Made by a program: the position numbers and the translations under genes
Shown: positions 1 to 11,194 of the stretch, one piece after another
Layout: each line of letters starts with the position of its first letter
Numbering within the stretch: position 1 is the first letter of the stretch
The notes under the pieces: generated by a model
Database searches by the model: none
Seen by the model: the letters and a program-made list of their open reading frames with translations, nothing else
What the model was told of the DNA's origin: nothing
Assembly (NCBI GenBank): GCA_940671915.1
Contig: CALNVZ010003434.1
Span: forward strand, 3,870,512 to 3,934,511
Length of the DNA: 64,000 nucleotides
Direction: 5' to 3'
Origin: Paracentrotus lividus
Taxonomy: Eukaryota > Echinodermata > Echinoidea > Camarodonta > Echinidae

Positions 1-220
1 TTCCGTACGTTTAGGGGAAAAGGGCATTACGGCAAACTGAAAAAGGGGACGGCTACAAGTTGCCGTAAGTATCATAAGTTTGAGAGGGGCAACGCGGCAA
101 GTAGAGGGGGCATCGCGGCAAATTGCCTTTCGCCGGCCGGGTAATTCGAGCGCTGGGTTAGTGTTAGGGTTTATAGGGCATACAAGTAGAGCAAAGTGCA
201 ATTCTAGGATATTGTGACCT
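1..220. other. Left-edge segment, relatively G+C-rich, no gene seen
   Basis: The first ~160 bases are richer in G+C than the surroundings and repeat short cggcaa-type motifs (for example near 30, 110 and 115). This could be the tail of a repeat that begins outside the window. No open frame, splice signal or RNA fold was recognised. Confidence 0.3.
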
Positions 221-466
221 GGGGGGTGTAACACAAAGACTTACGATTGATTAAAAGTTACAATTAATTTTTTCTTGGTAGCCTCTTCATGGACAGGATG
301 CTCCAAAGTTGATGATCTTAATCCTAACCCTAGCCCTATCACTACTCTTAATCATATCCAAATCCTAATCCATGACTGTACCTGGTTTTCAAATGAGGTT
401 ACCAAGAAAAAATCAATCAATCGAAACCTTTAATCAATCGTACAGTAAGTCGTTGTGTTACACCCC
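221..466. mobile_element. Short TIR element (MITE-like)
   Basis: The ends are inverted repeats. The left end reads GGGGTGTAACACAAAGACTT and continues with GATTGATTAAAAG. The right end, reverse-complemented, reads GGGGTGTAACACAACGACTT and then a similar GATTGATTAAAGG. A second matching pair, TTTTTTCTTGGTA on the left and its complement near 405-417, extends the arms to about 70 bases. The centre around 310-375 is an unrelated CCTAA-rich loop. There is no coding capacity, so this is a non-autonomous element. No clear target duplication was found, so the superfamily is unknown. Confidence 0.6.
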
Positions 467-1190
467 ACTGGTGTCCTAGGGTCTTTGTGATCTGGTATTG
501 GCCTTGTGGACTAACAGGCACGTATGCGGACCCTATCGGGCTGTAACCTACAATATAAATGTGTTGAGAAGATTTTTTTTTTTCAGAAATGAAAAAAGGG
601 CCAAGTATCCCTATAAACAAGCATTTTAATTTAAAATCATTTTAGTACATTGTTTTATTCAAAACAAGTGTTTACAATTGTGGTGGTACAGAAAAAGAAA
701 TATCAATACACTTAAATGTATATCTACTCACAAAACTTCTCAACTAGCCACATACTGCTATTTTGAAGCAAAAACATCTGTTCTATCAAAAGAAAAAACA
801 AGTTGAAATCCAAACCTAATATATACATCTGTGCTCCACATTTCCCCCAGTCCCTCGCCAATGTAAGCAGATTTTCATGCCAAACCTTTAGTGTACTCCA
901 TTGCGAGAGTGTGCCTAGGGCTTGTGAGCTGCATTTAAAAGGCAGATTTTTTGCCTTAGAACGCATCCACATTACCATTAATGTTACCTTTGAATGCTTT
1001 TGAACTCGTAGATTCTGGGTCTCTCTAATTTTAAGGAAATGTTTTAAAGCAGAAATGATAGAATTTCCATTGAGTTACCAGGGTTATGCCATCTTATATT
1101 ACATCTAATGTTCTTGTATCAAAGCTATTTTCAATGTCATTTTGTCTGACTGCTTGTACATTTAGGGCATACCAACACAAGTTACAAATC
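467..1190. other. Noncoding stretch, nothing recognised
   Basis: AT-rich sequence with frequent stops in all frames. The short open frames here show no family signature. Confidence 0.4.
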
Positions 1191-1196
1191 ATCAGC

Positions 1197-1306
1197 TGAG
1201 AACCAGAAGGGCGCTATTACAGATCAAAGGTGTACCGTTGAGAACCAAAAGGGCGCTATTACCATTGACTTTTTACAGCAATAGCGCCCTTCTGGTTCTC
1301 AACGGA
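1197..1306. repeat. Hairpin repeat with GAACCAGAAGGGCGCTATTA arms
   Basis: Two direct copies of a ~22-base arm (near 1197 and 1240) are followed by one inverted copy near 1281-1302, so the segment can fold back. The same arm sequence, with CC in place of AC, recurs at 21957-22103, and a decayed single arm is at 31548. All three are followed by CAGACGATAT, which marks them as copies of one dispersed repeat family. It is probably a tiny non-autonomous DNA element. Confidence 0.6.
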
Positions 1307-1429
1307 ACAGACGATATTATGTACATGTAACTTTTTGGGTCTTATCCTTAATATCGGATCATATTGTATTAATTGTCATGTACTGTGTACATTTAACTGT
1401 ATTTCTGTTTGGTATTCAGAGATTTGATT

Positions 1430-1466
1430 TGAATAAATATATCTTTGAATTGAATTGAATTGGAAT
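1430..1466 (+). repeat. Retroposon-like 3' tail (TTGAA)n
   Basis: An AATAAAT motif is followed by ATTGAATTGAATTG-type pentamer repeats. Short tandem tails of this kind after an AATAAA-like motif are typical of non-LTR retrotransposons and SINEs in invertebrates. A similar tail is at 20690-20720. The body upstream was not recognised, so it may be 5'-truncated. Confidence 0.4.
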
Positions 1467-2570
1467 TATGTGTTCTCCTGCTACATTACCACTGCGGAAG
1501 AAATCCTTACGTGGTACATAGTATGTCTAAAGCTGTCTAAAGCTTTAATGTTTATATTAGGAAAGTTTTTGTGCAATATCTTGATCACCCAGAAAAATGT
1601 AATATCGAAACGTTGAATTTAATCAAAACAGAAATCTTTACGAGTCAGAAATGTGAAACAAGAAAAAAAAAATGTTTTCTTTTGTTTTTGGTTTGTTTTT
1701 GAAATTCTACATTGTACTATAGTTTTCCACATTTTTGAATAATATACCGCATGGTATCAATTTTGTTGTAAAATCAATTTTGTTTGTTGTTTTTAATGTC
1801 AGCCTTGAGCTGTGGTAATCGAATCACAAATGAAAACAAAACTTTGCTAAACATGATTCTCAAATGTTTGTCCTACAGTCAATTTGTTTCACTTTCAATA
1901 ATAAACATCATAATGCTCAAAGTTGCTGTAAGTCATTTTAGTTGAAACAACAACTTCTGTTAATACAACAATGCAAGTGCCTTTTGACAGTATGTTTCTT
2001 GATTTTCCTGATACATGTAATATTGCATTTCATTACTCGGTTATATTATACTTGCTTTGATTAAAAAAAAACATCTGGCTATTTTCATGCATTTATAAAA
2101 TGTACTTTTTACAATGTAGGTTTGAATTTTAAGAGTAAATTTTGTTTGTTCTGGAAGTTCTTTAACAAAATAGATCACATTATTTTACAAACAGGGTATC
2201 GTAAAAATAATCATATACAAACGTGTCAATTAAATGTAGGGCACAGATTTCATAGAATAATGTAAATAGACATCTATGAAATGTCATTATACCAGAACAA
2301 ATGCATGGAGAGGCTACTTGGGTAAATCCCAGTTCCTATATGGATATGATTGATTGCATTTGCACCAAAAAAAATTAGATAACTCTCTTATCCTGTAAAT
2401 TGTATTTTTCCTCTTTTACTTTCACTGATATGTTTATATAATTTAAGTTAACTGGATAACAAAGGGGATTTCCCAATACTGTCTGAGAGATGAATTGTAT
2501 GAAGAATTATTCATATATTCCCTTCCTGCTTACATGTATATGTCGTAATCAACTATTTCTTCCTTATATT
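1467..2570. other. AT-rich noncoding stretch, nothing recognised
   Basis: There are several A and T homopolymers and no open frame of note. Confidence 0.4.
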
Positions 2571-2574
2571 ATGA

Positions 2575-3110
2575 ATTTGGGTGTTGGTTTTGTAACAGGA
2601 ATTCTGAATACATGTTTGTGTAATTACATTTAACGAGGGAAGAAAGTTTTGTGTAATCATCTTTGTTTGTATCACAAAAAAAAAAATGAAAATGAATACA
2701 GAGGAATAAACAGGTGTTGGTTTTATATTCCTGAATACATGTTTGTGTAATTGGATTATGATTGATGGACAAAGGTTTTAGTTTTGAGCTTTTGTTCTGC
2801 TTTTACTGACGTGGAAAAAAAATATTAAATTTTAATTTTAAAGTATTGTATAATCATCTTTGTTTGAATCACAAATGCAAAATGCATACAAAAGAATGGA
2901 TATGTGTGTATATTGTTGCTTTGGGTGCCGGTTTTGAAGAAAGGCTCACTTTTCACTGACCTGGAAAAAAAGGAGCAGAAGAAAAAGATTAATATTGGGG
3001 AAATACATGTAGATCTGTTTATATTTTGTTTATTTGGGTATGTTCGATTTGTCTAACAAGTGTCCCCTGAATACTTGTTTGTGTAATTGGATTATGATAA
3101 ATGAAAAAAA
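2575..3110. repeat. Degenerate tandem array, unit ~130-180 bp
   Basis: The phrases CTGAATACATGTTTGTGTAA (near 2603 and 2732, then 3068 with one change) and TAATCATCTTTGTTTG (near 2656 and 2848) recur in the same order. The segment is therefore an old, diverged tandem repeat. The open frames on the minus strand here are by-products of the repeat. Confidence 0.5.
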
Positions 3111-4028
3111 CTTTTGAGTAATTGGTTTTGTTCAGCTGGCACTGATCTAGAGTATGAAAGAAAATGAGAAAGAAACAATTAGATAGAATACAAAAACATA
3201 TGAAAAACCAGAGCAGGAGGAGGTAAAGATAGGGGGAAGATTTGGAGAGGAGAGGGGAGATTTGGTAAAGAAGTAAATTGATGTAGATAATAGAGAGGAT
3301 AGTGTTAGGAAGAGATAGGTGGAGAGAAAGATTAGGAGGACAGTTACATAAGAAGAGAAGGGAGACCCAAGGATGACATACTTGAGCTAATAATGAAATA
3401 GGAAAGAAGAAAGACTGAGACAAAAAAGGAGTATTACAGATTAAAGGAAATGGAATTGGAACAAAGAAAATGGAGTAGCATGAGTATGTAATGAATATAA
3501 AGAATGGATAGAAATCAGGGAATCAAGCATATTTTTGTTGGTCATGGAATTCATGGAAACCATGAACCCTAATGGCTTGCATCTCTTATTTGTTACGAAG
3601 ATGCCCATGGATATATTAGATAGTAATTAAGTTAACCTTTCTTTAACCCATGCTAGCAACCACTGCTCTATACATGTAGGTATGGAGGTTCATATTAATA
3701 CTATCTATACAAATAATCTCAATGCATTGGCTCTTTAGAGCTAGAAGGAGGTAAGCTCTATGTGAAAGCATGAATCAATGTCCTTCTGACTTTCAACATA
3801 CAACATGGGTATTGCTGTTCACTCTAAAACTTAACCAACCTGTTGGAGACAGCTGATGTGGCTTTAACACAGATTTCCCATAGACCTCGGCCCGAATATA
3901 TTTCGGGTCAGTCCTCAATGGGTTAAGTGTCGTATCAAACCCACTCTGGGCCATACTGTATTAAGATATATGGCCCCGATGCAACCTGATGGCGGTCAGT
4001 TTGACTCTTCAGTTATCAGAGTCTTATA
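3111..4028. other. Purine-rich then unremarkable noncoding sequence
   Basis: Positions 3150-3480 are strongly purine-rich (AGAGG, GAAAG runs), which creates a long open frame of low-complexity residues on the minus strand at 3019-3423. I do not consider it a gene. Nothing was recognised in 3480-4028. Confidence 0.4.
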
Positions 4029-5040
4029 CTCTTTTCAGACTGCTATTTCTTAACCCCGTACTATCCTTAACCCCGTACTATCTTTTTTTGCTTTCAGACT
4101 GTGTTTCTTAACCCATAGCCGGGTTTAAGAAATTCAATGCTTTTCACACTGGGTATTCCTTAAGCCCAGACTATTTGCTGGATCATGAATATTAATGATT
4201 TCATTCTATTTCTTCATGTTCTTCATTGTTTTTCTCTCTTTCCTCATGTTATTCTATGTTTTCTATCTTTCCTTTTGTTATTCATTGTTTTTCATCTTTC
4301 CTTTTGTTATTCATTGTTTTTCTCTTTTTCCTTATGTTATTCCTTGTGTTTTCTTTTTTTCTTATGTTTTTCCTTGTTTTTTTCTCTTTTTCCTTATAAA
4401 TGTTATTCCTTGTTTGTCTATCTTTCATTATGTTATTCATTGTTTTTTCTCCCTCTTTTTCCTTATGTTATTCATTGTTTTTCTCTTTTTCCTTATGTTA
4501 TTCATTGTTTTTCTCTTTTTCCTTATGTTATTTATTGTTTTTTTCTTTGTCCTTATGTTATTTCTTATTTTTCTATCTTTCCTTATGTTATTCATTGTTT
4601 TATCTCTCTTTCCTTATGTTATTCATTGTTTTTCTCTTTTTACTTATGTTATTCATTGTTTTTCTCTTTACTTGTGTTATCAAGTTTACGAATAATTATG
4701 CATATTCAATGACCCGACTTTTCAATTGATTAGGACATAACTTCTCCCAGCCCACTGGCTTTCCTTAGCACGGTTTGGTTTCAAGACTGCAAACTCTTAG
4801 CAACCCGCAATTGCCCGGCTAAACTCAGCAATTACGGCTAACCTTGCTTTTTTAGGCAGGGCCAGATAGTACCGTACTATTACCGTAGCTAGCCTACTTT
4901 GGTAAACGCAGTCTGAAACCGAAGCATGCTAAAGGCTTTAACTCCCAGGAAATAGGTGGTGACTGAAGGCCCCCACACCCCGACCCCCTTAGCACCACCT
5001 ATTTCCTGGGGTTAAGGATTTTAACTGCAGTCTGAAAAGG
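4029..5040. mobile_element. TIR element with internal 30-bp minisatellite
   Basis: The left end CTCTTTTCAGACTGC pairs with the right end GCAGTCTGAAAAGG. Flanking octamers GTCTTATA (4021-4028) and GTATTACA (5041-5048) match at 6 of 8 positions, suggesting a decayed 8-bp hAT-type target duplication. CAGACTG motifs are repeated subterminally near 4096 and, inverted, near 4910. A strong internal hairpin of AGGAAATAGGTGGTG and its complement lies at about 4948-5009. Between the ends sits a T-rich minisatellite (4195-4680). There is no transposase, so the element is non-autonomous. Confidence 0.6.
4195..4680 (+). repeat. T-rich minisatellite, 30-bp unit
   Basis: The unit begins CCTTATGTTATTCATTGTTT and ends with TTCTCTTTTT. 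The central copies are spaced exactly 30 bases apart (starts at 4461, 4491, 4521) and the outer copies are more variable. The period is a multiple of three and the unit lacks stops in all three plus-strand frames. All three frames therefore stay open for 100-175 codons and would encode Tyr-Val-Ile-His-Cys-Phe-type decapeptide repeats. This is a by-product of the repeat, not evidence for a membrane protein. Confidence 0.75.
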
Positions 5041-5469
5041 GTATTACAGTTATAAAATGATACATTGTAATTCTTAAACCCTGTCAATAACAGAAATTGT
5101 TTAAACTATCAAACTTTGAATATTGTATCAAAATCAGTACTTCCATGTCTCCATCATATTCAACAATGAATACAATTTTAATAACTTTTTGACTACGGGT
5201 GTGTGTTTGAAGCTCCTTGGTCTATATGAGAAAGAAAAAAAACAACTACAAGTATTGGTTGAATATTGAAACACCGCAATTTGAAATTAGTATAGAGTTT
5301 AAATTTTTTAATAAATGAATTGATGGTTACCTTACTATTTGTTCAGTAACAATTATTTATTTTTATTTTAATAATACAATTAAGTTTAAATAAATAAGTT
5401 GCCAAACCTTGCATAATAGACTTTTTCAAAGTCCTGAAGCTTTTTTTTTTTCAAATTACAAAGTGGAGA

Positions 5470-5732
5470 GGGTGGTATCTCACTTCGCGGAAACTACTTT
5501 GAAACAACTTTGAGATGGATTTAAAACAACTTTGAGACAGATTTGAAACAACTTCGAGACGTTTCATGAGTTGCGGAAACTACTTTGAGACGTTTCTTTG
5601 AAACTGATTTGAGACAGTGTTTGAAAATTGTCGCGGAGACGTCTCCTCAGTTTCGGAGATGTCTCTAATACTTTTTATTCATCGCGGTAACATTTCCGTC
5701 TCGGAGACATCTCCGCGAAGTGAGATACACCC
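5470..5732. mobile_element. GAGACG-rich TIR element, copy 1
   Basis: It starts GGGTGGTATCTCACTTCGCG and ends CGCGAAGTGAGATACACCC, a ~20-base inverted repeat. The interior is filled with degenerate direct repeats of AACTACTTTGAGACR and GAGACGTCTC. It is the same family as 6215-6437, from which it differs by expansion of a GAAACAACTTTGAGA sub-repeat in the left half. The flanks do not give a clean target duplication. Confidence 0.7.
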
Positions 5733-5947
5733 ATAGACCACAGGGAAGTTGTTATCTCTTTATTCTGCTAATTTGAATTAATGTAACCACACCCATTTGT
5801 CATTCGGCTCTTTGTATTTTTTAAATCAGTTATTCATTTTTAAAAAATCTATAAATCCTGTCTAGATACATCACAGGCCATTCTTTACCATAACGAGGTT
5901 GCCAAATAGACTGCTTCAAGTTGGATCATGAGGAAAAACCTTGAGAG

Positions 5948-6084
5948 CATTTCATGAAACAAATATTCACTGATTCTCACTAAAAACTGTTATAAGGTAC
6001 TGAAATGCTTGCATCTGATTGGCTGAGAGCAAATTCGTCAGATAAAACATCCAACTCGTAAGTCCTTTCTTGAAACACCCCCCT
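5948..6084. mobile_element. MITE related to 20257-20400
   Basis: The core at 5987-6030, including ACTGTTATAAGGTACTGAAA and GCATCTGATTGGCTGAGAG, is nearly identical to 20307-20350. The right end AAGTCCTTTCTTGAAACACC matches the TIR of that copy. The left terminus is diverged. It is a short non-autonomous element with no coding content. Confidence 0.55.
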
Positions 6085-6214
6085 GAAGTCAGCTGAAGTG
6101 TGAAACTGGCATCAGACCAAACTTCAAGCTAGCTATGTAAGCCCAAGATTATGTGGTCTGACACGTTTCAAGATTTAGCAAGATAAAGGTGGGGGGAAAC
6201 CTTATATTCTCTAA

Positions 6215-6437
6215 GGGTGCTATCTCACTTCGCGGAGACGTCTCTGCGACAGAATAGAAATTTCGTCTCCGCGACGGATAAATAGTATTAGAGACGTCTC
6301 TGCGACAATTTGTGAAAAAAAATACGTCTCCGAAATTCAGGAGACGTCTCCGAGACGTCTCTTATATTATTTATCCGTCGTGGAGACGAAATCTCTATTC
6401 TGTCGCCGAGACTTCTCCGCGAAGTGAGATAGCACCC
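6215..6437. mobile_element. GAGACG-rich TIR element, copy 2 (TAA duplication)
   Basis: This is an almost complete palindrome. The left end is GGGTGCTATCTCACTTCGCG and the right end CGCGAAGTGAGATAGCACCC. The arms also pair internally (GACAGAATAGAAATTTCGTC against GACGAAATCTCTATTCTGTC). TAA flanks both sides (6212-6214 and 6438-6440), which fits the 3-bp TWA duplications of PIF/Harbinger elements. It contains many copies of CGTCTC and GAGACG. No protein is encoded. Confidence 0.75.
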
Positions 6438-6539
6438 TAATCAAGCTATTTCAGGCAGGGGATCAGAAGTAGTGGGCTATTTCGAAACTTTAGTGTGATG
6501 AGGCGACACCAACTGACACTTTGAAGAATTGACTTTGAT

Positions 6540-7165
6540 CATAAAGGTAATAGAAGAGGAAATGAGTTATGGAACGGATATAGGAGAGCCATGTATGCTT
6601 TGACGTTTTTCTCCGACCTCTTGAATTATACATGAAGGCACTGATATTTTCATGAGAGGCAAAAGGAGATAACTACGTTTTAATGACTTTGTACCCGTCC
6701 GACTTTGTCAAGCTATTGCAAGTATGTAAGCCTATGCTTTGGTGTTTATCTTCGTCTACATGAATTATGTACGGGAGGCACTGATATACTTACATGTAGT
6801 TCTATAAAGCAAAAGGAGCTAACTATGTTTTAATGACTTTGTGCCCTTCTCGCTCTGATAAGATATTACAAGTTTGTATACTTTAGAGTTTATCTTCGAC
6901 TATATGTATTATGCACGGGAGGCACTGATATCTTCATAAGAAGAGGCAAAAGGAGTTAACTAGGTTTTAATGAGTTTGTGCCCTTCTTGCTTCGGTAAGA
7001 TAATGCAAATAGGCCTATGTTGTATGCTTTGATGTTTATCTTCAGCCTCATGAATTACATGTATTCACAGGAGGCACCTGATATCTATATACTGAGAAAC
7101 AAAAGGAGCTACAGTAACTACATTTTAATGACTTGTGCCCTTATGACTCTGACAAGATATTGCAA
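6540..7165. repeat. Degenerate tandem array, unit ~140-150 bp
   Basis: The marker GGAGGCACTGATAT recurs near 6633, 6774, 6917 and 7069. Each is followed by AAAAGGAGCTAACTA and TTTTAATGACTTTGTGCCC in the same order, giving four to five units of about 140-150 bases with clear divergence. No function is evident. Confidence 0.65.
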
Positions 7166-7499
7166 GTTTGGTGAGTGTTGACATAGGCCCAGAACCTGCT
7201 GCGTGGAGTGTTTTGCTGAAATCTAAGCTCATTCTGCTTCGGTTTGACCAATGATCTGCGGTCCTGTAGAGGGCAGACTCTAACATTGCTGGAGGGGTTC
7301 AGGGAGGTGATTAGTTGGGTATCATCCATGGGGAAAGAAGAACCTAAACCTCTTTGCACAAGACTCTTGATTTATTCTAAAGACCCAGGGGCTGTTTGCA
7401 TTTTAAAATGAATGTGTCATATATATCGGAAACAGTGGCAAACATGCAAGTGTCATTTCTCCCCTGGTCACAGCCAGAGCTGTTCCCACTGGTTCCACT

Positions 7500-7890
7500 C
7501 GTTATCTGTGTGTTGTGCCCAACCCCTTTCTCACTCTGAATAACAGCAATTAAGATAATATAGTGCAGAATTAGCATTCCTTCCCACACATTTCTTGCCA
7601 AGATGAAGTACATGTAATGTTACTGCAAAGAGCAAAAAGGTGTTTAATAAAGTCTACAATCCACCAGCTTGAATTTATATTGAGGGTGATGATAACGCAT
7701 CACATAGTGTGTTGTGCCCAACCCCTTTCTTACTCTAAATAACAGCAATTATTAATGCAGTGCGGAATTAATATTCCTTCCCACATATTTCTTCCCAAGA
7801 GGGAAATCCATGTACATGATTGTAATGTTACCATGTAATGAGCAGAATGGTGTAAGTCTTCAATCTACAACCATGAATTTATATTGAGGG
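7500..7890. repeat. Tandem duplication, unit ~205 bp
   Basis: GTGTTGTGCCCAACCCCTTT occurs at about 7510 and again at 7711. It is followed each time by similar text (AACAGCAATTA, GCATTCCTTCCCACA, GAATTTATATTGAGGG). Two copies are visible. The segment 7166-7500 just before it holds nothing I recognise. Confidence 0.6.
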
Positions 7891-8619
7891 GGAGGGTGAC
7901 ATAACTTCTAACTTGAAATATTTGAACTCCTCATGAAAGAGCTCTTCTTTGTCATGCTTTGTCAAAGATAGATTCTGCTATAAAAGTAGGTCTAATTGAT
8001 TGATGCCATTCTCAAGCTAATAATTTGTAAGTAGTTTGATTGGGTAAGTGGGATCCGAGGACCAGTGATTAGATTGTTAGAGTCTCTGGAGCCTGAATTA
8101 AGGACAAAATAAATTGCCAAGTTCGGCTACTCCTCTAGAAATAGTTGAACAGAAAATGTTTCAAGCCAGAGCGATGTAACATTTGAGCATTGTCATCAGC
8201 ATTGAAATGTAAAAAAAAACAAAAAACTTTGGGCATATTCGAAGTTACATGTACATGTAAGTCATCATTTCTAAGATCTGAACTTGCTTTCTACTTTTTA
8301 TTTTGGTGCAATATTTCTCTAGTTTACACAATCCTTTTCTGTCTTGAACCTGAGTTTCCTCGCTCTGTTTCATTGTCTAAAATTACAAATTGATTTGCAG
8401 AGTTTTTTTCTTCAATTCAATCTGAAGTCAGGAGACAGAAAAGAAAGAGGACAAGTTTGTGTACGTGTATGTATTTTGCTACTCTAATTTCCGCTTTATG
8501 TCTCTCCCTCTCTCTCTCTTTCTCTTTCTTTCTATGCTGGTGTAAGTTTTGTATCTCTCTGCATTTCTTACACTCCCTCTCTATACATTCATTTTTACAT
8601 TAATATCACCCTCCTGTTT
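7891..8619. other. Noncoding stretch with a CT-rich tract
   Basis: A pyrimidine-rich tract is at about 8498-8535. Otherwise nothing was recognised. Confidence 0.35.
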
Positions 8620-9350
8620 ACCTATCTGGTTTGAGCATTTTTGGTTGACAGGTCTGAGGCACTTTGTCAATTCTAGGCGTAACTTTAAAAGAAACGTAAG
8701 TTTACCTTGTCTGAACAGACTCTCTTGTTTCCTATATCCGATTGGCATTGTAAGCATTGTTGGTTGACAGGTCTGAGGCACTTCAATTCTACTCTTGACT
8801 TTAAAAGAAACAAAAGTTTTATACCTTGTCAGAAGACACCCTTCTGTTACCTACTGTATTTGCTGTTATTTTCGCGCTGAGCAGCTTCAAAACATGTTCA
8901 CAGGTTCTTAAATTCGCTCTGCATGTTCGTAAGCTCACAATTGAACCTATTCAATACATGCATAGGAAATCCTGCCTATATATTCGTTGGTTTTTAAATT
9001 CAAGCCTGCTGCTCTTTGCGCGAAATCCGCGAAAAATTAATGTACTGCAAATATTTCCACGAATACAGTATTTGATTCATACCTTAAGCATTGTTGGTTG
9101 ACAGATCTGAGGCACTTTGTCAATTCTATGCGTAATTTGAAAAGAAACGTTAGGTTTGCCTTGTCCAAACACACCCTTCTGTTTGGTTTGCATTGTGTAA
9201 TCATTTTTGGTTGATACATATAGGACTTAACTATCCATGAAGGCAAGATTTATCTTTAAAAGAAACGTTAGTTTACCTTGTCTGAACACACCCTCGTGTT
9301 ACATATCTGGTTTGCATTGTAAGCATTGTTGGTTGACAGGTCTAGAGCTA
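8620..9350. repeat. Tandem array, unit ~117 bp, interrupted by a MITE
   Basis: TTGGTTGACAGGTCTGAGGC recurs near 8641 and 8760, with variants near 9090, 9207 and 9329. It is followed each time by TTTAAAAGAAACGTTAGTTT-like and CTTGTCTGAACACACCC-like text. Spacing is 117-122 bases except for one interval, which is lengthened by the insertion at 8852-9070. Five units are visible. Confidence 0.7.
8852..9070. mobile_element. Small MITE with TACTGTATT ends
   Basis: The left end TACTGTATTTGCTG and the right end, read inverted, TACTGTATTCGTGG form short terminal inverted repeats. An inner pair TTTTCGCG/CGCGAAAAA is consistent with a small palindromic element. Comparison with neighbouring array units shows that this segment interrupts one unit of the 117-bp array. 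If the terminal TA dinucleotides are target duplications, it would be a Tc1/mariner-type derivative. Confidence 0.6.
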
Positions 9351-9449
9351 ACAAGGGGCCCTGGGCTTGAGTGGAGTAGAAGAGGCGATGAAGGACATGA
9401 ACGATTGGTCATTAAGTGAGATATAACAAGTAGGGATAGGTTTCAATTA

Positions 9450-9906
9450 GGGTGTGTTCAATGTTCATTTTCAAATTTTGAATGCTAACATGAATCAGAT
9501 ACAAAACGCTGATATAAAGAGAAACAAAGTGGGTGTTCATTGTCCCCATTTCCGGTCATAAGAGTAAACATCTTTCAGATCTCAATTCAGAGGAAAATTT
9601 AAACGCCGAAAAAGATGCGTTTTGAATCACGATCAGCTTCAATTTTACGACCTTAAGCATCGCGAATACAAACAAATGCGACACTGGACACAATTGGGCT
9701 TTTAAACGTCTTTAGATGTACGCTTGCAGTGGAAGCTTCCGGTGCAAGTGGGGAAAAAAGCGCATATTATTGTTTTTGAGAGCGGGGAATTTAAAGACGA
9801 TTTTCGACACTGAACGGTGTACCTCTGATCGTGTTTGTGTTCTGTGTTTTGTAATTGCGTTTTGTATCATGGCGTTTAAATTTGAAAATGAACATTGAAC
9901 ACATCC
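9450..9906. mobile_element. MITE with GGGTGTGTTCAATGTTCATT ends
   Basis: The left end GGGTGTGTTCAATGTTCATT continues with TTCAAATTT. The right end read inverted is GGATGTGTTCAATGTTCATT followed by TTCAAATTT. TIRs of about 30 bases enclose a 457-bp body with inner inverted motifs such as GATACAAAACGC. TA (or TTA/TAA) flanks the element. Short open frames inside are on both strands and have no family signature. Confidence 0.7.
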
Positions 9907-11194
9907 TAAGTCCACAACTATGTATCCTAACATCACTCAATGGTTGTATTTGGGTTTCATGCAGATGAGCCTTTCACTCTTAGATATTTTAGAATGTTCT
10001 CTGTCCCGTATTTGGAACCTTTTAAGGTTCTTGAAAATAATAGAAAAATGGTTCTTTTTTATTTATTTTTATGGAACTGTCATTCATGATATGAATATTT
10101 ACGCCATAAACTTTAGTGACTTGAAATGCTTCAAACCCTTCAGAAAAGCCTCAAACTCTTTTACATTAATTATCACTCCAACTTGATAAATAAAAAATTG
10201 AGAGGTTCTTTCATTTGATAGTTTTTTTGTGTGCTTCTTTTGTCTCAATTGCCTCAAGGTTTCAACTTCAGCTTAATGGGTGCATTATTGTATTCCGCTG
10301 AGTCCCAAGAGCTCTGTCTTGTGAAGCAGACAATGATACAATGAATATTTGATTGGTTTTTGAGCTATCCTTGCACATCTTGAGTAGATGTGTAACTACT
10401 ATTCCTTGACATCCAATGCACACAAACTTGTGATATCCATCAAAAACTGTTTGATCCTTAATATTCTTTTATCATCTGTTCACCCCTTTTCTCTGTATAA
10501 ATTTTACAGTAGATTTACCTTCCGTCTATTTTATAATTTTTTTCTTATTGAATTATACATGCTTCTTTCTCTTGACTGCAGCTTCAGATGCTATTAATTT
10601 TTGGTTGGTTATTTATACATGTTTTGTGATATTTTTTTTTCAAAGATGATTATTATTGATGATTGTATTAATAGCTGTTTCTTATTTCTTGTATTACTAA
10701 TATTTCTTCTAATGAGAGATACATGTACGCTAGCGATTTCGTATTCACGGTTACAAAAGAAATGACCAATGAATATGTGCCTATGGTTGCTCACACGTGA
10801 TGTTTATAACTCATATCTATCCTCAATGGGGAAGTTATTTCCAATTTAGAGGAAGGTGGTGATTTGATAGTTCTAGGCAACATTTGTTTATTTTTTGCAA
10901 TAATAGTCAAGGACTTACAAGCAATTACTTGATCAATATCATCATTTCATTATCACAATTTATAGCCCCCAGTTGTACATGTAAGCTCTATACATTACTC
11001 TGTGTGATGAAATGGTCTGTATTTCAGGCAACAAGAATAAATCCAATCTTGTTCAGTTCTTGTTATAACAAAATGTTTATTTTTCTTCTATATTTTATTT
11101 CAGATTCTATACAAATCTTCAAGTCAAATCCTGAGTCCTGTATTTAAAAAAAGGTGAGTACCTATTCCTTTTGTATTGATAAGGGAGGGAAATA
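9907..11194. other. AT-rich noncoding stretch, nothing recognised
   Basis: Short open frames are present but none resembles a known protein. AT content is high and homopolymers are frequent. Confidence 0.4.

Noticed and set aside
3019..3423. 134-codon minus-strand open frame
   Set aside because: Overlaps a purine-rich tract and a tandem repeat; no family signature.
4185..4729. Long overlapping open frames predicting hydrophobic repeat proteins
   Set aside because: All three frames are open at once because the DNA is a stop-free 30-bp minisatellite inside a TIR element; no start context, splice signal or domain.
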